Shown here: positions 47,374 to 56,199 of the stretch, piece after piece
Numbering within the stretch: the stretch's first letter is position 1
Layout: every line of letters begins with the position of its first letter
From: Bradyrhizobium diazoefficiens USDA 110
GTDB taxonomy: Bacteria; Pseudomonadota; Alphaproteobacteria; Rhizobiales; Xanthobacteraceae
Length of the DNA: 64,000 nt
NCBI RefSeq assembly: GCF_000011365.1
Contig: NC_004463.1
Span: 8,914,001-8,978,000 of the forward strand
Reading direction: 5' to 3'
Notes under the pieces: generated by a model
Databases searched by the model: none
Told to the model about the DNA's origin: nothing
What the model saw: the letters and a program-made list of their open reading frames with translations, nothing else
Made by a program: the position numbers and the translations under genes

Positions 47374-47877
47374 ATGCGCATCCTCACCTTCCTCGCCGCG
47401 CTCACGCTCGGTGCGGCCTCCGCTCTGGCCGCCGAAGAGCCGAGCGGCTGCGACAAGTTCAAATGGCCGATCGAGCGCGAGCGCGCCGCGCTGACGGCGC
47501 CGGACCGTGCGAAGCTCGTTTCGGGGAGCGAACAGGCCGCGCTGCCGTCATCGGCCATTACGCTGGGGCTGGTCGCCCCGAGCGAAGCAAAGCTGCCCAC
47601 GCCGCCGGAGCGGGCGCCAAAGGACGGCACCTTTGCCGGCTTCACCGGCATCAAGACAACGAAAGCCGGGCTCTACACGATCAGCCTGTCGGCCGGCGCC
47701 TGGGTCGACGTGGTGCAGGACGGGCATGTCCTCAAGCCCGTGGCCTTCAGCGGCGCGACCGATTGCGACGGCATCCGCAAGACCATGAAATACGAGCTGT
47801 CGGCGCAGCCCTTGGTGCTCCAGGTCAGCGGCGCCAGGGACAATTTTATCTCGATCGCGATCCTGCCGAGCGAGTAG
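47374..47877 (+). CDS. Exported hypothetical protein
   Basis: 167 residues from ATG 47374 (ATG 47362 four codons upstream is possible). A signal peptide (MRILTFLAALTLGAASALA) precedes a mature domain with one cysteine near each end (SGCDKFKWPI and ATDCDGIRK) and a beta-rich middle (GFTGIKTTKAGLYTISLSAG, AWVDVVQDG). The conserved-looking DGIRKTMKYEL and SGARDNFISIAILPS end the protein. The family is not recognised. It lies upstream of modA on the same strand with 191 bases between, so it need not belong to that operon. Confidence 0.72.
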   Translation: MRILTFLAALTLGAASALAAEEPSGCDKFKWPIERERAALTAPDRAKLVSGSEQAALPSSAITLGLVAPSEAKLPTPPERAPKDGTFAGFTGIKTTKAGLYTISLSAGAWVDVVQDGHVLKPVAFSGATDCDGIRKTMKYELSAQPLVLQVSGARDNFISIAILPSE

Positions 47878-48068
47878 GCAAGGGTCGGACCAAAGGTCGC
47901 CTTTGACCTGTTCCGCCAGCCTGTTATGGTCGCGCCCAGCGATATCCCGAGGGACCGTAAGTCCGTCGGGCTCCCCGGAACAGCGCGTCCGCCGATCGCA
48001 CCCCTGACTCAACCAACGCCGTCTTGCGTGCGCTATTGGCGCGCGCAGGCGCGCATGGAGCGCTCCCG

Positions 48069-48851
48069 ATGTCCCGCCTTTCCGTATTTTTTTCCGCCTT
48101 CATCGTTTTGCTCGCGGCTTTGTCGCCCGCCGCCGCCGAGGACAAGACCATCACCGTGTTCGCCGCCGCCTCGATGAAGAACGCGCTCGACGAGATCGAC
48201 GCGGCCTACACCGCGAAGACCGGCGTCAAGTTCAGCGTCAGCTATGCCGCAAGCTCGGTGCTCGCCAAGCAGATCGAGCAGGGCGCGCCCGCCGACGTGT
48301 TCGTCTCCGCCGACACCGACTGGATGGACTACGCGATCTCCAGGAAGACCATCAACGAGCCTTCCAGAGTCAACCTGCTCGGCAACAGCATCGTGCTGAT
48401 CGCGCCGAAGGATTCCAAGATCGACAACGTCACCATCGCGCAGGGCTTCGACCTCGCCAAGCTCGCGGGCGACGGCAGGATCGCGACCGGCGACGTCAAG
48501 TCGGTGCCAGCAGGCAAATATGCCAAGGCTGCACTGGAGAAGCTCGGCGCGTGGCAGGCGGCCGAGCCGAAATTCGCCATGGCCGAGAGCGTGCGCGCCG
48601 CGCTGACGCTGGTCGCCCGCGGCGAGGCCGATCTCGGCATCGTCTATTCGACCGACGCCAAGGTCGAGCCGGGCGTGAAGATCGTCGGCACCTTCCCGGC
48701 GGATTCGCATCCCGCGATCATCTATCCCGTTGCCGCGACCGTGACCGCGAAGGGCGAGACCAGCGACTATCTCGCCTTCCTGCGCTCGACCGCGGCCAAG
48801 ACGATCCTGGAAAAATACGGCTTCAAGTTCCTGATCAGCCCCACGACGTGA
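48069..48851 (+). CDS. modA: Molybdate ABC transporter, substrate-binding protein ModA
   Basis: 260 residues. A signal peptide (SVFFSAFIVLLAALSPAAA) is followed by the ModA fold: ITVFAAASMKNALDEI with the oxyanion-binding Ser/Ala region, SYAASSVLAKQIEQGAPADV, and SGDLGIVYSTDA-type segment (ADLGIVYSTDAKVEPG). It captures molybdate in the periplasm. ATG 48069 is used; the perfect palindrome GGAGCGCTCC just upstream (48058-48067) contains the ribosome-binding site. The three mod genes are close together (13 and 2 bases apart), indicating an operon. A ModE or molybdenum-cofactor riboswitch signal was not recognised upstream. Confidence 0.94.
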   Translation: MSRLSVFFSAFIVLLAALSPAAAEDKTITVFAAASMKNALDEIDAAYTAKTGVKFSVSYAASSVLAKQIEQGAPADVFVSADTDWMDYAISRKTINEPSRVNLLGNSIVLIAPKDSKIDNVTIAQGFDLAKLAGDGRIATGDVKSVPAGKYAKAALEKLGAWQAAEPKFAMAESVRAALTLVARGEADLGIVYSTDAKVEPGVKIVGTFPADSHPAIIYPVAATVTAKGETSDYLAFLRSTAAKTILEKYGFKFLISPTT

Positions 48852-48864
48852 TATCTGCGACTTG

Positions 48865-49560
48865 ATGTCCGAGATCTCACCTGCCGAATGGACTGCGATC
48901 CTGCTCTCGCTCAGGGTCGCCGTGATCGCGACGCTGGTGGCGACGCCGTTCGGCATTGCGCTGGCATGGCTGCTCGCGCGACGCGATTTCTGGGGCAAGT
49001 CGCTGCTCGATGCGCTGGTGCACCTGCCGCTGGTGCTGCCGCCGGTCGTGACCGGCTATCTGCTGCTTCTCACCTTCGGCCGCCGCGGCCTCGTCGGCGG
49101 CTTTCTCGCCGACCATCTCGGCATCGTCTTCGCATTCCGCTGGACCGGCGCCGCGCTGGCCTGCGGCGTGATGTCGTTTCCGCTGCTGGTGCGCCCGATG
49201 CGGCTGTCGATCGAGGCGATCGATCGCAAGCTGGAGCAGGCCGCGGAGACGCTGGGCGCGGCACCGTGGAAAGTGTTCTTCACCGTGACGCTGCCGCTGG
49301 CGCTGCCCGGCGTGCTCGCCGGCATGGTGCTCGGCTTTGCGAAAGCGATCGGCGAGTTCGGCGCGACCATCACCTTCGTCTCCAACATTCCCGGCGAGAC
49401 CCAGACGATTTCCTCGGCGATCTATTCGCTGATCCAGACGCCCGATGGCGATGCCGCCGCCGGCCGCCTCGTGATCGTCTCGGTCATCCTGGCGCTGGGT
49501 GCGCTGATTGCCGCCGAGTGGTTCGCCCGCCGCGCCACCGCGCGATTGCACGGGAATTGA
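48865..49560 (+). CDS. modB: Molybdate ABC transporter, permease ModB
   Basis: 231 residues with five or so membrane helices. The ABC permease EAA loop, AAETLGAAPWKVFFTVTLPL, and the ModB-typical GFAKAIGEFGATITFVSN are present. ATG 48865 follows the modA stop after 13 bases, with a TTG directly upstream at 48862. It forms the transmembrane channel energised by ModC. Confidence 0.94.
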   Translation: MSEISPAEWTAILLSLRVAVIATLVATPFGIALAWLLARRDFWGKSLLDALVHLPLVLPPVVTGYLLLLTFGRRGLVGGFLADHLGIVFAFRWTGAALACGVMSFPLLVRPMRLSIEAIDRKLEQAAETLGAAPWKVFFTVTLPLALPGVLAGMVLGFAKAIGEFGATITFVSNIPGETQTISSAIYSLIQTPDGDAAAGRLVIVSVILALGALIAAEWFARRATARLHGN

Positions 49561-49562
49561 CC

Positions 49563-50225
49563 ATGCTGCGGGTCGATGTCGAAAAGCAGCTCGGCGAGTT
49601 CTCGCTGTCCGCATCCTTCACCAGCGAAGGCCGCGTCATCGGCCTGTTCGGTGCGTCAGGCGCCGGCAAGACCTCGCTGGTCAACATGATCGCCGGGCTC
49701 TTGCGGCCCGACCGCGGCACCATCGTGATCGACGGCGAGACCGTGGACGACACCGCGGCCGGCATTCATGTGCCGCCCTGGCGCCGCCGCATCGGCTATG
49801 TGTTCCAGGACGCGCGGCTGTTCCCGCATCTCAACGTTGCGCAGAATCTCGACTATGGACGACGGATGAACCGCCTTGCGCCCGATCCTGCCCAGCACAG
49901 GCGCGTCATCGACCTGCTCGACATCGGCGCCTTGCTTGACCGCCGTCCGGGAAAACTCTCCGGCGGCGAGCGCCAGCGCGTCGCGCTCGGCCGCGCGCTG
50001 TTGTCCAAACCGCGCCTGCTGCTGCTCGACGAGCCGCTCGGCGCGCTCGACGAAGGCCGCAAGCTCGAGATCCTGCCCTATCTGGTGCGGCTGCGGGATG
50101 AGGCCAACGTCCCCATGGTCTATGTCAGCCACGACGTCGCCGAGTTGCGCCAGCTCGCCACGCAAATCGTGATGCTGAAAGAGGGGCGCGTGACGTCGTT
50201 CGGCGGGGTGAAGGTGCTGACGTGA
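49563..50225 (+). CDS. modC: Molybdate ABC transporter ATPase ModC, short form without MOP domain
   Basis: 220 residues, an ABC ATPase: Walker A GASGAGKTS, Q-loop YVFQDARLFPHL, signature LSGGERQR, Walker B LLLLDEPLGALDE and H-loop VSHDVAEL. E. coli ModC has about 350 residues with a C-terminal molybdate-binding (MOP/TOBE) domain. That domain is absent here: the frame ends in SFGGVKVLT after the ATPase domain. Gene order and spacing (two bases after modB) support the assignment to molybdate rather than another substrate. Confidence 0.93.
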   Translation: MLRVDVEKQLGEFSLSASFTSEGRVIGLFGASGAGKTSLVNMIAGLLRPDRGTIVIDGETVDDTAAGIHVPPWRRRIGYVFQDARLFPHLNVAQNLDYGRRMNRLAPDPAQHRRVIDLLDIGALLDRRPGKLSGGERQRVALGRALLSKPRLLLLDEPLGALDEGRKLEILPYLVRLRDEANVPMVYVSHDVAELRQLATQIVMLKEGRVTSFGGVKVLT

Positions 50226-50263
50226 GGGGCTTGTGACGTTGCCGCTCTTTTGCTTGTCGTCCC

Positions 50264-51301
50264 TCAGCCCGCGAACAGCGGCCGCGCGGCGTCGGTCAGC
50301 ATGCCATGCGCCCGCTTGACGTTGTCGAGAAACTGCCGCACGCTTTCCTGCCAAGTGAAAGTCAGGGCATAGGCCCGGCATTTTTCGCGCGGCACCTGCA
50401 GGGCGGCGAGCGCCGCGCGGCGCAGGTCGGCATCGAGACAGCCGCATCCGGACTCTCCGATCACATCGAGCGGCCCCATCACCGGGAAGGCCGCAACCGG
50501 CAGGCCGCACGCCAACGCTTCGAGGATCACCAACCCGAACGTATCGGTCAGGCTCGGAAAGACGAAGACATCGGCTGACGCGTAGACATCGGCGAGTGCT
50601 CGCCCGGTTCGCGTGCCGAGAAAATGGACCTGCGGAAACCGCGCCTGCAGGCTCGCACGCAACGGCCCGTCGCCGACCACGACCTTCGAGCCCGGCAGGT
50701 CCAAGGCAAGGAAAGCCTCGAGGTTCTTCTCGATCGCGATGCGGCCGACATACAGAAACACCGGCGCCGGAAAGGCGAGCGGCTGCACGCTGCGCGGACG
50801 AAACAGCACGGCATCGACGCCGCGCGACCAAGGCATCAGGTTGCGGAAGCCATGCGCCTTCAGGGCCTGCTCCAGCGTCGGCGAGCCGACCATGATGCCG
50901 TCGCCGCCGTTGTGGAAACGGCGCAGTACCGCATAGCTCCACCTCAGCGGCACCGGCAGCCGCTCCGCCAGATATTCAGGAAAGCGGGTGTGATAGCTCG
51001 TCGTGAACGGATAGCCGCGGGTCTGGCAGACATGGCGAGTGATCCACCCGATCGGCCCCTCGGTCGCGATGTGCACGGAATCCGGACCCATGCTTTTGAT
51101 CGCGCGCTCGATTCGCCCCACCGAGGCCAGCGCGAGGCGGATCTCCCGGTAGCCGGGCAGCGGCACGGTGGGGAAATCGCCCGGCGTGAGGAAGCCGATA
51201 CTGGCGCCGAACGAAGGCGCTTCGCTGGCGAGATATTCGAGCGAGCGCACCACGCCGTTGATCTGTGGGCGCCAGGCGTCGGTTGCCACCAGCACGCGCA
51301 T
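50264..51301 (-). CDS. GT4 glycosyltransferase, Agt-like glycolipid synthase candidate
   Basis: 345 residues with the GT-B fold of family 4: N-terminal acceptor domain (ATDAWRPQINGVVRSLEYL), donor domain with LYVGRIAIEKNL, VVVGDGPLR, and the donor motif SLTDTFGLVILEALACGLP (the E-x7-E-like loop, first acid Asp). It is the last gene of a four-gene operon; its ATG shares one base with the stop of the metallophosphatase gene. In other alphaproteobacteria a GT4 enzyme (Agt) next to a PlcP-type phosphatase makes glucosyl- or glucuronosyl-diacylglycerol during phosphate limitation. The same role is inferred here from order and family, not from a diagnostic motif. Confidence 0.82.
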   Translation of the reverse strand: MRVLVATDAWRPQINGVVRSLEYLASEAPSFGASIGFLTPGDFPTVPLPGYREIRLALASVGRIERAIKSMGPDSVHIATEGPIGWITRHVCQTRGYPFTTSYHTRFPEYLAERLPVPLRWSYAVLRRFHNGGDGIMVGSPTLEQALKAHGFRNLMPWSRGVDAVLFRPRSVQPLAFPAPVFLYVGRIAIEKNLEAFLALDLPGSKVVVGDGPLRASLQARFPQVHFLGTRTGRALADVYASADVFVFPSLTDTFGLVILEALACGLPVAAFPVMGPLDVIGESGCGCLDADLRRAALAALQVPREKCRAYALTFTWQESVRQFLDNVKRAHGMLTDAARPLFAG

Positions 51302-52413
51302 CAGGCGACCGCCCCTGCGAACGGCACCACGCTCGACGGCCCCGGCATCTGCTGGGGCCGCGCCTCGACCCAGCGGATGATCTCGAACCGGCCGTCATGG
51401 TGCTCGACGACACCGGTGCAGGATTCCACCCAGTCGCCGGTGTTGATGTAGCGAATGCCGAACTCGTCATGCATCGCCGCGTGATGGATGTGGCCGCAGA
51501 TCACGCCCTGCGCAGCGTGCCGCCTTGCCTCCGACGACAGAACCTCCTCGAAGCGGCCGATGTGATTGACCGCATTCTTGACCCGCAGCTTCGCCCAGGA
51601 CGAGAACGACCAATAGGCGAGCCCGAACCGGCTCCGGATCCAGTTGAGCCAGACGTTGGAGGCAAGCGCCGTGCGGTAGCCGGCATCGCCGAGCAGCGCC
51701 AGCCAGCGGGCGTGGCGTACGACGAGATCGAAGTGATCGCCATGGACGACGAGATAGGCGCGGCCGTCGACGCCCCGGTGGATCGCGTGCTCAACCACCT
51801 CGACGCTGCCAAAGGTCAAGCCGACATAGTCGCGCACGAACTCGTCGTGATTGCCGGCTACATAGACGATCCGCTTGCCGCGCCGCGCGATATCGACGAG
51901 CGCCTGCACCACTGCATTGTGCGTGCCTGGCCAATACCAGCTCGACCGCAGGTACCAGCCATCGACGATGTCGCCGACCAGGAACACAGTGTCGGCGTCA
52001 TGGTGATGGAGAAAGTCGATCAGCCGCTCGGCCTGGCATCCCCTCGTCCCAAGATGGACATCGGAGATGAACAAGCTCCTGACCTTGACGACGTCGGACG
52101 GCAAAGCCGCATCCCTGTCCGGACTCTGCGCCGGCCGGTCGCCGCGATTGTCATCGCGCAGGAATGCCATCGCGGCAGCTTCCGCCAATCCCGCGACCGC
52201 CTTCGTCACATCGCGGTTGGCGCGGCGCCGGAAGATCGAGCGATGCCAATAGACGCCGACGGCAAGAACCAGGAGCGCGAACTGGGCGCCGCGATGCCGC
52301 CCGTCGGACGCCGCGACACCGAACTGAAGGCCGGCGAGCAGGATCAGCACCGCGGCGGTGAGATGCTCAAGCGTGTGCGAGCCGGACCGAAACCGGGACA
52401 ACAGGGGTCTCAT
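51301..52413 (-). CDS. Membrane-anchored LpxH/PlcP-type metallophosphatase
   Basis: 370 residues. ATG 52413 with GGAGGA six bases upstream overlaps the dedA stop (ATGA). Two membrane segments (HLTAAVLILLAGLQFGVAA and AQFALLVLAVGVYWHRSIF, about 17-58) and a linker to 110 precede the calcineurin-like domain: SDVHLGTR (D118, H120), GDIVDGW (D148), GNHDEF (N188, H189), VHGDHFD (H224) and GHIHH. This is the UDP-2,3-diacylglucosamine diphosphatase (COG2908) family, to which the rhizobial phospholipase C PlcP also belongs. Given the neighbours, PlcP-like degradation of phosphatidylcholine/ethanolamine to diacylglycerol is the favoured inference; the N-terminal membrane anchor is unusual. Confidence 0.85.
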   Translation of the reverse strand: MRPLLSRFRSGSHTLEHLTAAVLILLAGLQFGVAASDGRHRGAQFALLVLAVGVYWHRSIFRRRANRDVTKAVAGLAEAAAMAFLRDDNRGDRPAQSPDRDAALPSDVVKVRSLFISDVHLGTRGCQAERLIDFLHHHDADTVFLVGDIVDGWYLRSSWYWPGTHNAVVQALVDIARRGKRIVYVAGNHDEFVRDYVGLTFGSVEVVEHAIHRGVDGRAYLVVHGDHFDLVVRHARWLALLGDAGYRTALASNVWLNWIRSRFGLAYWSFSSWAKLRVKNAVNHIGRFEEVLSSEARRHAAQGVICGHIHHAAMHDEFGIRYINTGDWVESCTGVVEHHDGRFEIIRWVEARPQQMPGPSSVVPFAGAVA

Positions 52414-53069
52414 GCGATCTCCTCCACAGCCTTGGGGGCGGCGATGGCGCGCGACGACGCGAGGCGCGGCCGCGCGATCGCGTGCGTGTAAAGGCGAAGT
52501 CCGAGAATGATCGCGACCTCCACAGCGACGAGGATGGCGACCACCCAGAAGCCGATGCTGACGGGATCCTGACCGCTGTCGCGCAGCACATAGCCGAGGC
52601 TCAGGAACGGCATGTTCCAGATCACGGTGCCGATTGCGGTGGCGGTGACGAAGGCGCGCGGCTCCAGTTGCAGCACGCCGGCCGGCAACGCCAGATAGAT
52701 CCGCACGGTCGGCAGCGTCTGGCCGATCAGCGTGACCCAGAAATGGTTGCCGCGATAGGCATCGGTGAGCTGCTGATAGAACGAGGGCCGCAGCAGCACG
52801 TATTTGCCGTAAGTCCTCACCAGTCGCTCGATCCGCTGCGAGCCGAGCGCGCGGCCAAGCCCGTACCAGCCGAGCGCGCCGACGACCGATCCAACACTTG
52901 TCGCCACGATGGTCATGGCCAGCGACGCGCCGTCGGACACGGTGAGACCGAGCAGCATCAACAGAACGTAGGACGGAAACAGCGGAATGAATTTCTCGGC
53001 GATCGCCAGGCAACCAATGCCCAGCAGGCCGAAGTGCAGAAACATTGCGATCGTGCTCGACGTGTCCAT
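52410..53069 (-). CDS. DedA-family membrane protein
   Basis: 219 residues, with five or six hydrophobic segments and the DedA/VTT core: AEKFIPLFPSYVLLMLLGL, TSVGSVVGALGWYGLGRALG, and FWVTLIGQTLPTVRIYLALPAGV (the conserved Arg-containing motif). DedA proteins are lipid scramblases/flippases for polyprenyl phosphate or phospholipids. ATG 53069 is used; its stop overlaps the next gene's start by four bases. Membership in the lipid operon fits transport of a lipid substrate or product. Confidence 0.88.
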   Translation of the reverse strand: MDTSSTIAMFLHFGLLGIGCLAIAEKFIPLFPSYVLLMLLGLTVSDGASLAMTIVATSVGSVVGALGWYGLGRALGSQRIERLVRTYGKYVLLRPSFYQQLTDAYRGNHFWVTLIGQTLPTVRIYLALPAGVLQLEPRAFVTATAIGTVIWNMPFLSLGYVLRDSGQDPVSIGFWVVAILVAVEVAIILGLRLYTHAIARPRLASSRAIAAPKAVEEIA

Positions 53070-53079
53070 GATGCCTCGA

Positions 53080-53658
53080 TCACGCGCAGGGGGGACGGCG
53101 GCTGATCCGGTACACCGAGGCCGGAGGCAGGTTGCGATAGGTCTGCCCGATGCAACTTGCCTGCAGATCGAGATGATCGAGGATCGCATCAGGGACGGGA
53201 CAGCGCGGGCCGTACGTGATCTGGTAAAACGCGCCGCCCGGACGGAGATAGGCAAACGCGCCGTCGAGAATCGCCAGCACTTTTCCTGGCGGCATCGTGA
53301 GCAATCCGAGGCCGCTGACGACGGCGCCGACCGGCGCCCCTTCAAACAGTTTTTCTCTCACCAGCCAGGCCGCATCCATCCACAGCACGCGCGCTCCGGG
53401 GAAGCGCTGCTGCAGCAACGGGATGAAATCGGAGCCGTATTCGACCAGCGTCAGATTCTGCTGCCGGACGCCGCGATCGAGCAATGCGCGGGTGAACACG
53501 CCGGTGCCGGGGCCGAGTTCGATGACGGGGCCAGTCTCGGCCGTGATCTCCTGCGCCATCAGCGACGACGCGGCGGGTCCCGACGGCGCAACCGCTGCGA
53601 CACGCAAAGGATCGCGAATCCAGGCGCGGAAGAACGGCAGGATGTCAGCAGACAACAT
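53080..53658 (-). CDS. SAM-dependent methyltransferase, PmtA-like
   Basis: 192 residues with a class I SAM-binding motif (VIELGPGTGVFTRALL, acidic residue at VEYG) and the N-terminal FFRAWIRDPLRVAAVAPSG segment that is characteristic of the rhizobial phospholipid N-methyltransferase group (PmtA and paralogues). The likely reaction is methylation of phosphatidylethanolamine towards phosphatidylcholine at the membrane face, but a different lipid substrate is possible. It is the first gene of the operon, ten bases upstream of dedA. No clear Pho box was found in the 540-base region upstream. Confidence 0.8.
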   Translation of the reverse strand: MLSADILPFFRAWIRDPLRVAAVAPSGPAASSLMAQEITAETGPVIELGPGTGVFTRALLDRGVRQQNLTLVEYGSDFIPLLQQRFPGARVLWMDAAWLVREKLFEGAPVGAVVSGLGLLTMPPGKVLAILDGAFAYLRPGGAFYQITYGPRCPVPDAILDHLDLQASCIGQTYRNLPPASVYRISRRPPCA

Positions 53659-54198
53659 GCGAGATCTCCCTCGCGATGCAGTCGGTTTCGCAGGTGCGGT
53701 TCAGTACCAAGGCCATTCAATTGTCTTTCCGCTTGCGCGTGTCCGCCATCGAACGCGGAGCGTCGCGCAGGTGAGCCATGTCGGGCCTGGCAGGATGATC
53801 AAGCCCGACCCAATAGTGGCTTCAGTCTCACGCCTACATTGCGAGAGTCTGTCGCGAATGCGCATCTTGCAAAAAAAGCATCCGCGACGTTCGCGCTGGA
53901 TGGAGCCGCAAGGTTGCCGCAATGAATTGGACAAAAAGCCGGCAGCGAGCGCGAAGGAGAGACTCCTCGATGCGGGCACTGTTGGTGGAACCACACCCTC
54001 CGCTGTCGTCCCGGCGAAGGCCGGGCCCATACCGCGTGATCGATCGAGAGCGTTCGGTGCGAGTACCGGCAAAGAAGAGATAGCTACCAGTCTTCGCCAA
54101 ACTTCTCCCTGTGGTTATGGGTCCTGGCTTTCGCCAGGACGACGTTGGGGAGGCTTATCGCTTCAACAACTCACACCGCCATGACGACGCCGGGACCG
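53659..54198. repeat. 540-base intergenic region holding a family B repeat
   Basis: Positions 54004-54144 hold a family B element: TGTCGTCCCGGCGAAGGCCG at the left, GTCCTGGCTTTCGCCAGGAC at the right, and a CTTCTCCCTGTGGTTATGGG segment inside. The remaining 53659-54003 is the probable leader and promoter of the lipid operon; it contains GTACCAAGGCCATTCAATTG and a GCGAGAGTCTGTCGCGAATG segment, but no element that can be named with confidence. Confidence 0.7.
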
Positions 54199-55992
54199 CT
54201 AAACCCCCGCCACCGAGGTCCACAGCTCCGCCAGCTTGCGGCGCAGCGCCTGCCAGCGCGTCAATGGCGCGGGCGTTTCCTCGTCTTCCGGCAGGCGCAG
54301 GCCCACGACGTTGACGCGGCCGCCGGAGATGCTGCGTGCGACCAGCACGATCTCGTCCAGCGCAAGCTCGGCGCCCTCTTTCGGCGCGCGGTCGAGATGG
54401 ACGTCGAAATAGTCGGCCAAGGTCAGCTTGCCTTCGTCCTCGCTCACCTTCACGCCATAGATCTCGGCGAGCTCGGCCAGCGTGTGCTCGCCGGAGACCA
54501 TGAAGTCGCCGAGCAGATGCGGGTCCGGCGCGGTGCTCGGCTGCATGTCGACGAAGAAGCGGTCGAGCGACTCGGCCTTTTCCGGCGGCGCCAGCAGATA
54601 GATGTAGTCGCCGGGCGCGATCGGATCGGCCTCCGTCGGCGTCAGAATGTTCTCGTTGCGGATCACCAGCGTCGGCTTCGACCAGGACGGGATCAGGCCG
54701 CGGCGGAAGTACAGGCTCTTGGATTGCACCGGATAGCCGACGAGCTGCTGCTCGAGCTGGCCGGGCAGATCCAGTTCGACACGCCTCGGGCCGCGCTCGG
54801 CGCGCGGCAGCGCGACGTGCAGCTTGCGTGCGGCCGGCGCCAGGGTCCAGCCTTGCAAGAGCAGCGAGATGATGACGACGACGAAAGCGACGTCGAAATA
54901 GAGATAGGCCTTGGACAGGCCGACCAGCATCGGGATCGACGCCAGGAAGATCGCGACGGCACCGCGCAGGCCCGTCCAGGCGATGAAGATCCTTTCGCGC
55001 CAGTTGAAGCGGAATGGCGCCAGGCAGACGAACACCGCGAGCGGCCGTGCGACCAGCATCAGCACGAGCGCGACGGCAACAGCCGGCAAAACGCTGGCGC
55101 CAAGCCGGCTCGGCGAGACCAGGAGACCGAGCAGCACGAACATCACGATCTGCGCCAGCCAGGTCGCGGCATCGAGGAAGGTCACCACCGAATTATGCGC
55201 GCGCGTAGGCCGGTTACCGATGATGATGCCGGCGAGATAGACCGCGAGGAAGCCCGAGGCATGCATGATCTGCGAGCCGCCGAAGATCACGAGCGCGCCT
55301 GTGGTCACGAACGGCGCATGCAGGCCCTGCGGCAGCGCCACCTGGTTGAGCGCGATGACGACGAGACGTCCGCCGAAGAAGCCGACGACGGCGCCCAGCA
55401 CCGCCTCCTGCAGGAACTCCATCAGCACGTGCCCCGCCGAGCTCGATCCCAGCGAGATGTATTCGACCAGCATCAGGGTGAGGAAGATCGCGAAGGGGTC
55501 GTTGGTGCCGGACTCGGCCTCCAGCGTCGCACCAACGCGCGGACGCAGGCGCAGGCCCTGGGTATGGACCAGCAGGAACACGGCGGCCGCATCGGTCGAG
55601 GCTACCACGGCGCCGACCAGCAGCGACTCCGTCCAGTTGAGGTCGAGCGCGTATTTGGCGAACGGCGCCGTGATCAGCGCGGTCAGCAGCACGCCGACGG
55701 TCGCGAGCACCACGGATGGCGCAAGCACGGTGCGGATGCTGGCAAAGCGCGTCTTCAGGCCGCCGTCGAACAGGATCAGGGCCAGCGCCACCGAGCCGAC
55801 CAGATAGGTGGTGCGGACGTCGTCGAACTGGATCTGCCCGGGACCGGAATCGCCCGCGAGCATGCCGATCACAAGGAAGACGAGCAGCAAGGGCGCGCCG
55901 AAGCGCAGCGCAAGCAGGCTCGACAGGATACCCGCCATCACCAGGACGGCGCCGAGCAATATGGCGAGGCTGACAGAGTCGAGAGAGGCCAT
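54199..55992 (-). CDS. cvrA: CPA1-family potassium/proton antiporter (CvrA/NhaP2 type)
   Basis: 597 residues: an N-terminal cation:proton antiporter domain with about twelve helices (ASTDAAAVFLLVHTQG and AESGTNDPFAIFLT carry the acidic ion-binding residues), a TrkA-C-like domain (LVIRNENILTPTEADPIAPGDYIYLL) and a C-terminal transporter-associated (CorC_HlyC) domain (LTLADYFDVHLDRAPKEG). This order is that of K+/H+ antiporters such as NhaP2/CvrA. The role is potassium and pH homeostasis at the inner membrane. ATG 55992 has AAGG close upstream; a longer frame to 56058 is not needed. Confidence 0.92.
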   Translation of the reverse strand: MASLDSVSLAILLGAVLVMAGILSSLLALRFGAPLLLVFLVIGMLAGDSGPGQIQFDDVRTTYLVGSVALALILFDGGLKTRFASIRTVLAPSVVLATVGVLLTALITAPFAKYALDLNWTESLLVGAVVASTDAAAVFLLVHTQGLRLRPRVGATLEAESGTNDPFAIFLTLMLVEYISLGSSSAGHVLMEFLQEAVLGAVVGFFGGRLVVIALNQVALPQGLHAPFVTTGALVIFGGSQIMHASGFLAVYLAGIIIGNRPTRAHNSVVTFLDAATWLAQIVMFVLLGLLVSPSRLGASVLPAVAVALVLMLVARPLAVFVCLAPFRFNWRERIFIAWTGLRGAVAIFLASIPMLVGLSKAYLYFDVAFVVVIISLLLQGWTLAPAARKLHVALPRAERGPRRVELDLPGQLEQQLVGYPVQSKSLYFRRGLIPSWSKPTLVIRNENILTPTEADPIAPGDYIYLLAPPEKAESLDRFFVDMQPSTAPDPHLLGDFMVSGEHTLAELAEIYGVKVSEDEGKLTLADYFDVHLDRAPKEGAELALDEIVLVARSISGGRVNVVGLRLPEDEETPAPLTRWQALRRKLAELWTSVAGV

Positions 55993-56199
55993 CCACCTTC
56001 CGGGTAAAAATAGCTGGATTTGCATCCTTATCGTCGCTGCACCGGCGCGCCAACCCATTTTCTCCCGCTCGCGGCAATCTGCCCGTATTTTGCGGCCTTA
56101 ACGCGCTTCACATAGCGGTGTATCGATGGCCGGGCCGCACCCTTTGTGGGATTCTGCGGCGCCCTCGAATCAATTCCTCCCCGCTTCCCGACGAGACCG

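Noticed and set aside
47878..48068. Molybdenum-cofactor riboswitch or ModE box upstream of modA
   Set aside because: Only short GC-rich palindromes (for example GGAGCGCTCC) are visible; no conserved riboswitch or operator pattern could be matched.
53659..53800. Pho box upstream of the lipid operon
   Set aside because: No pair of CTGTCAT-like direct repeats was found by eye; a matrix search would be decisive.
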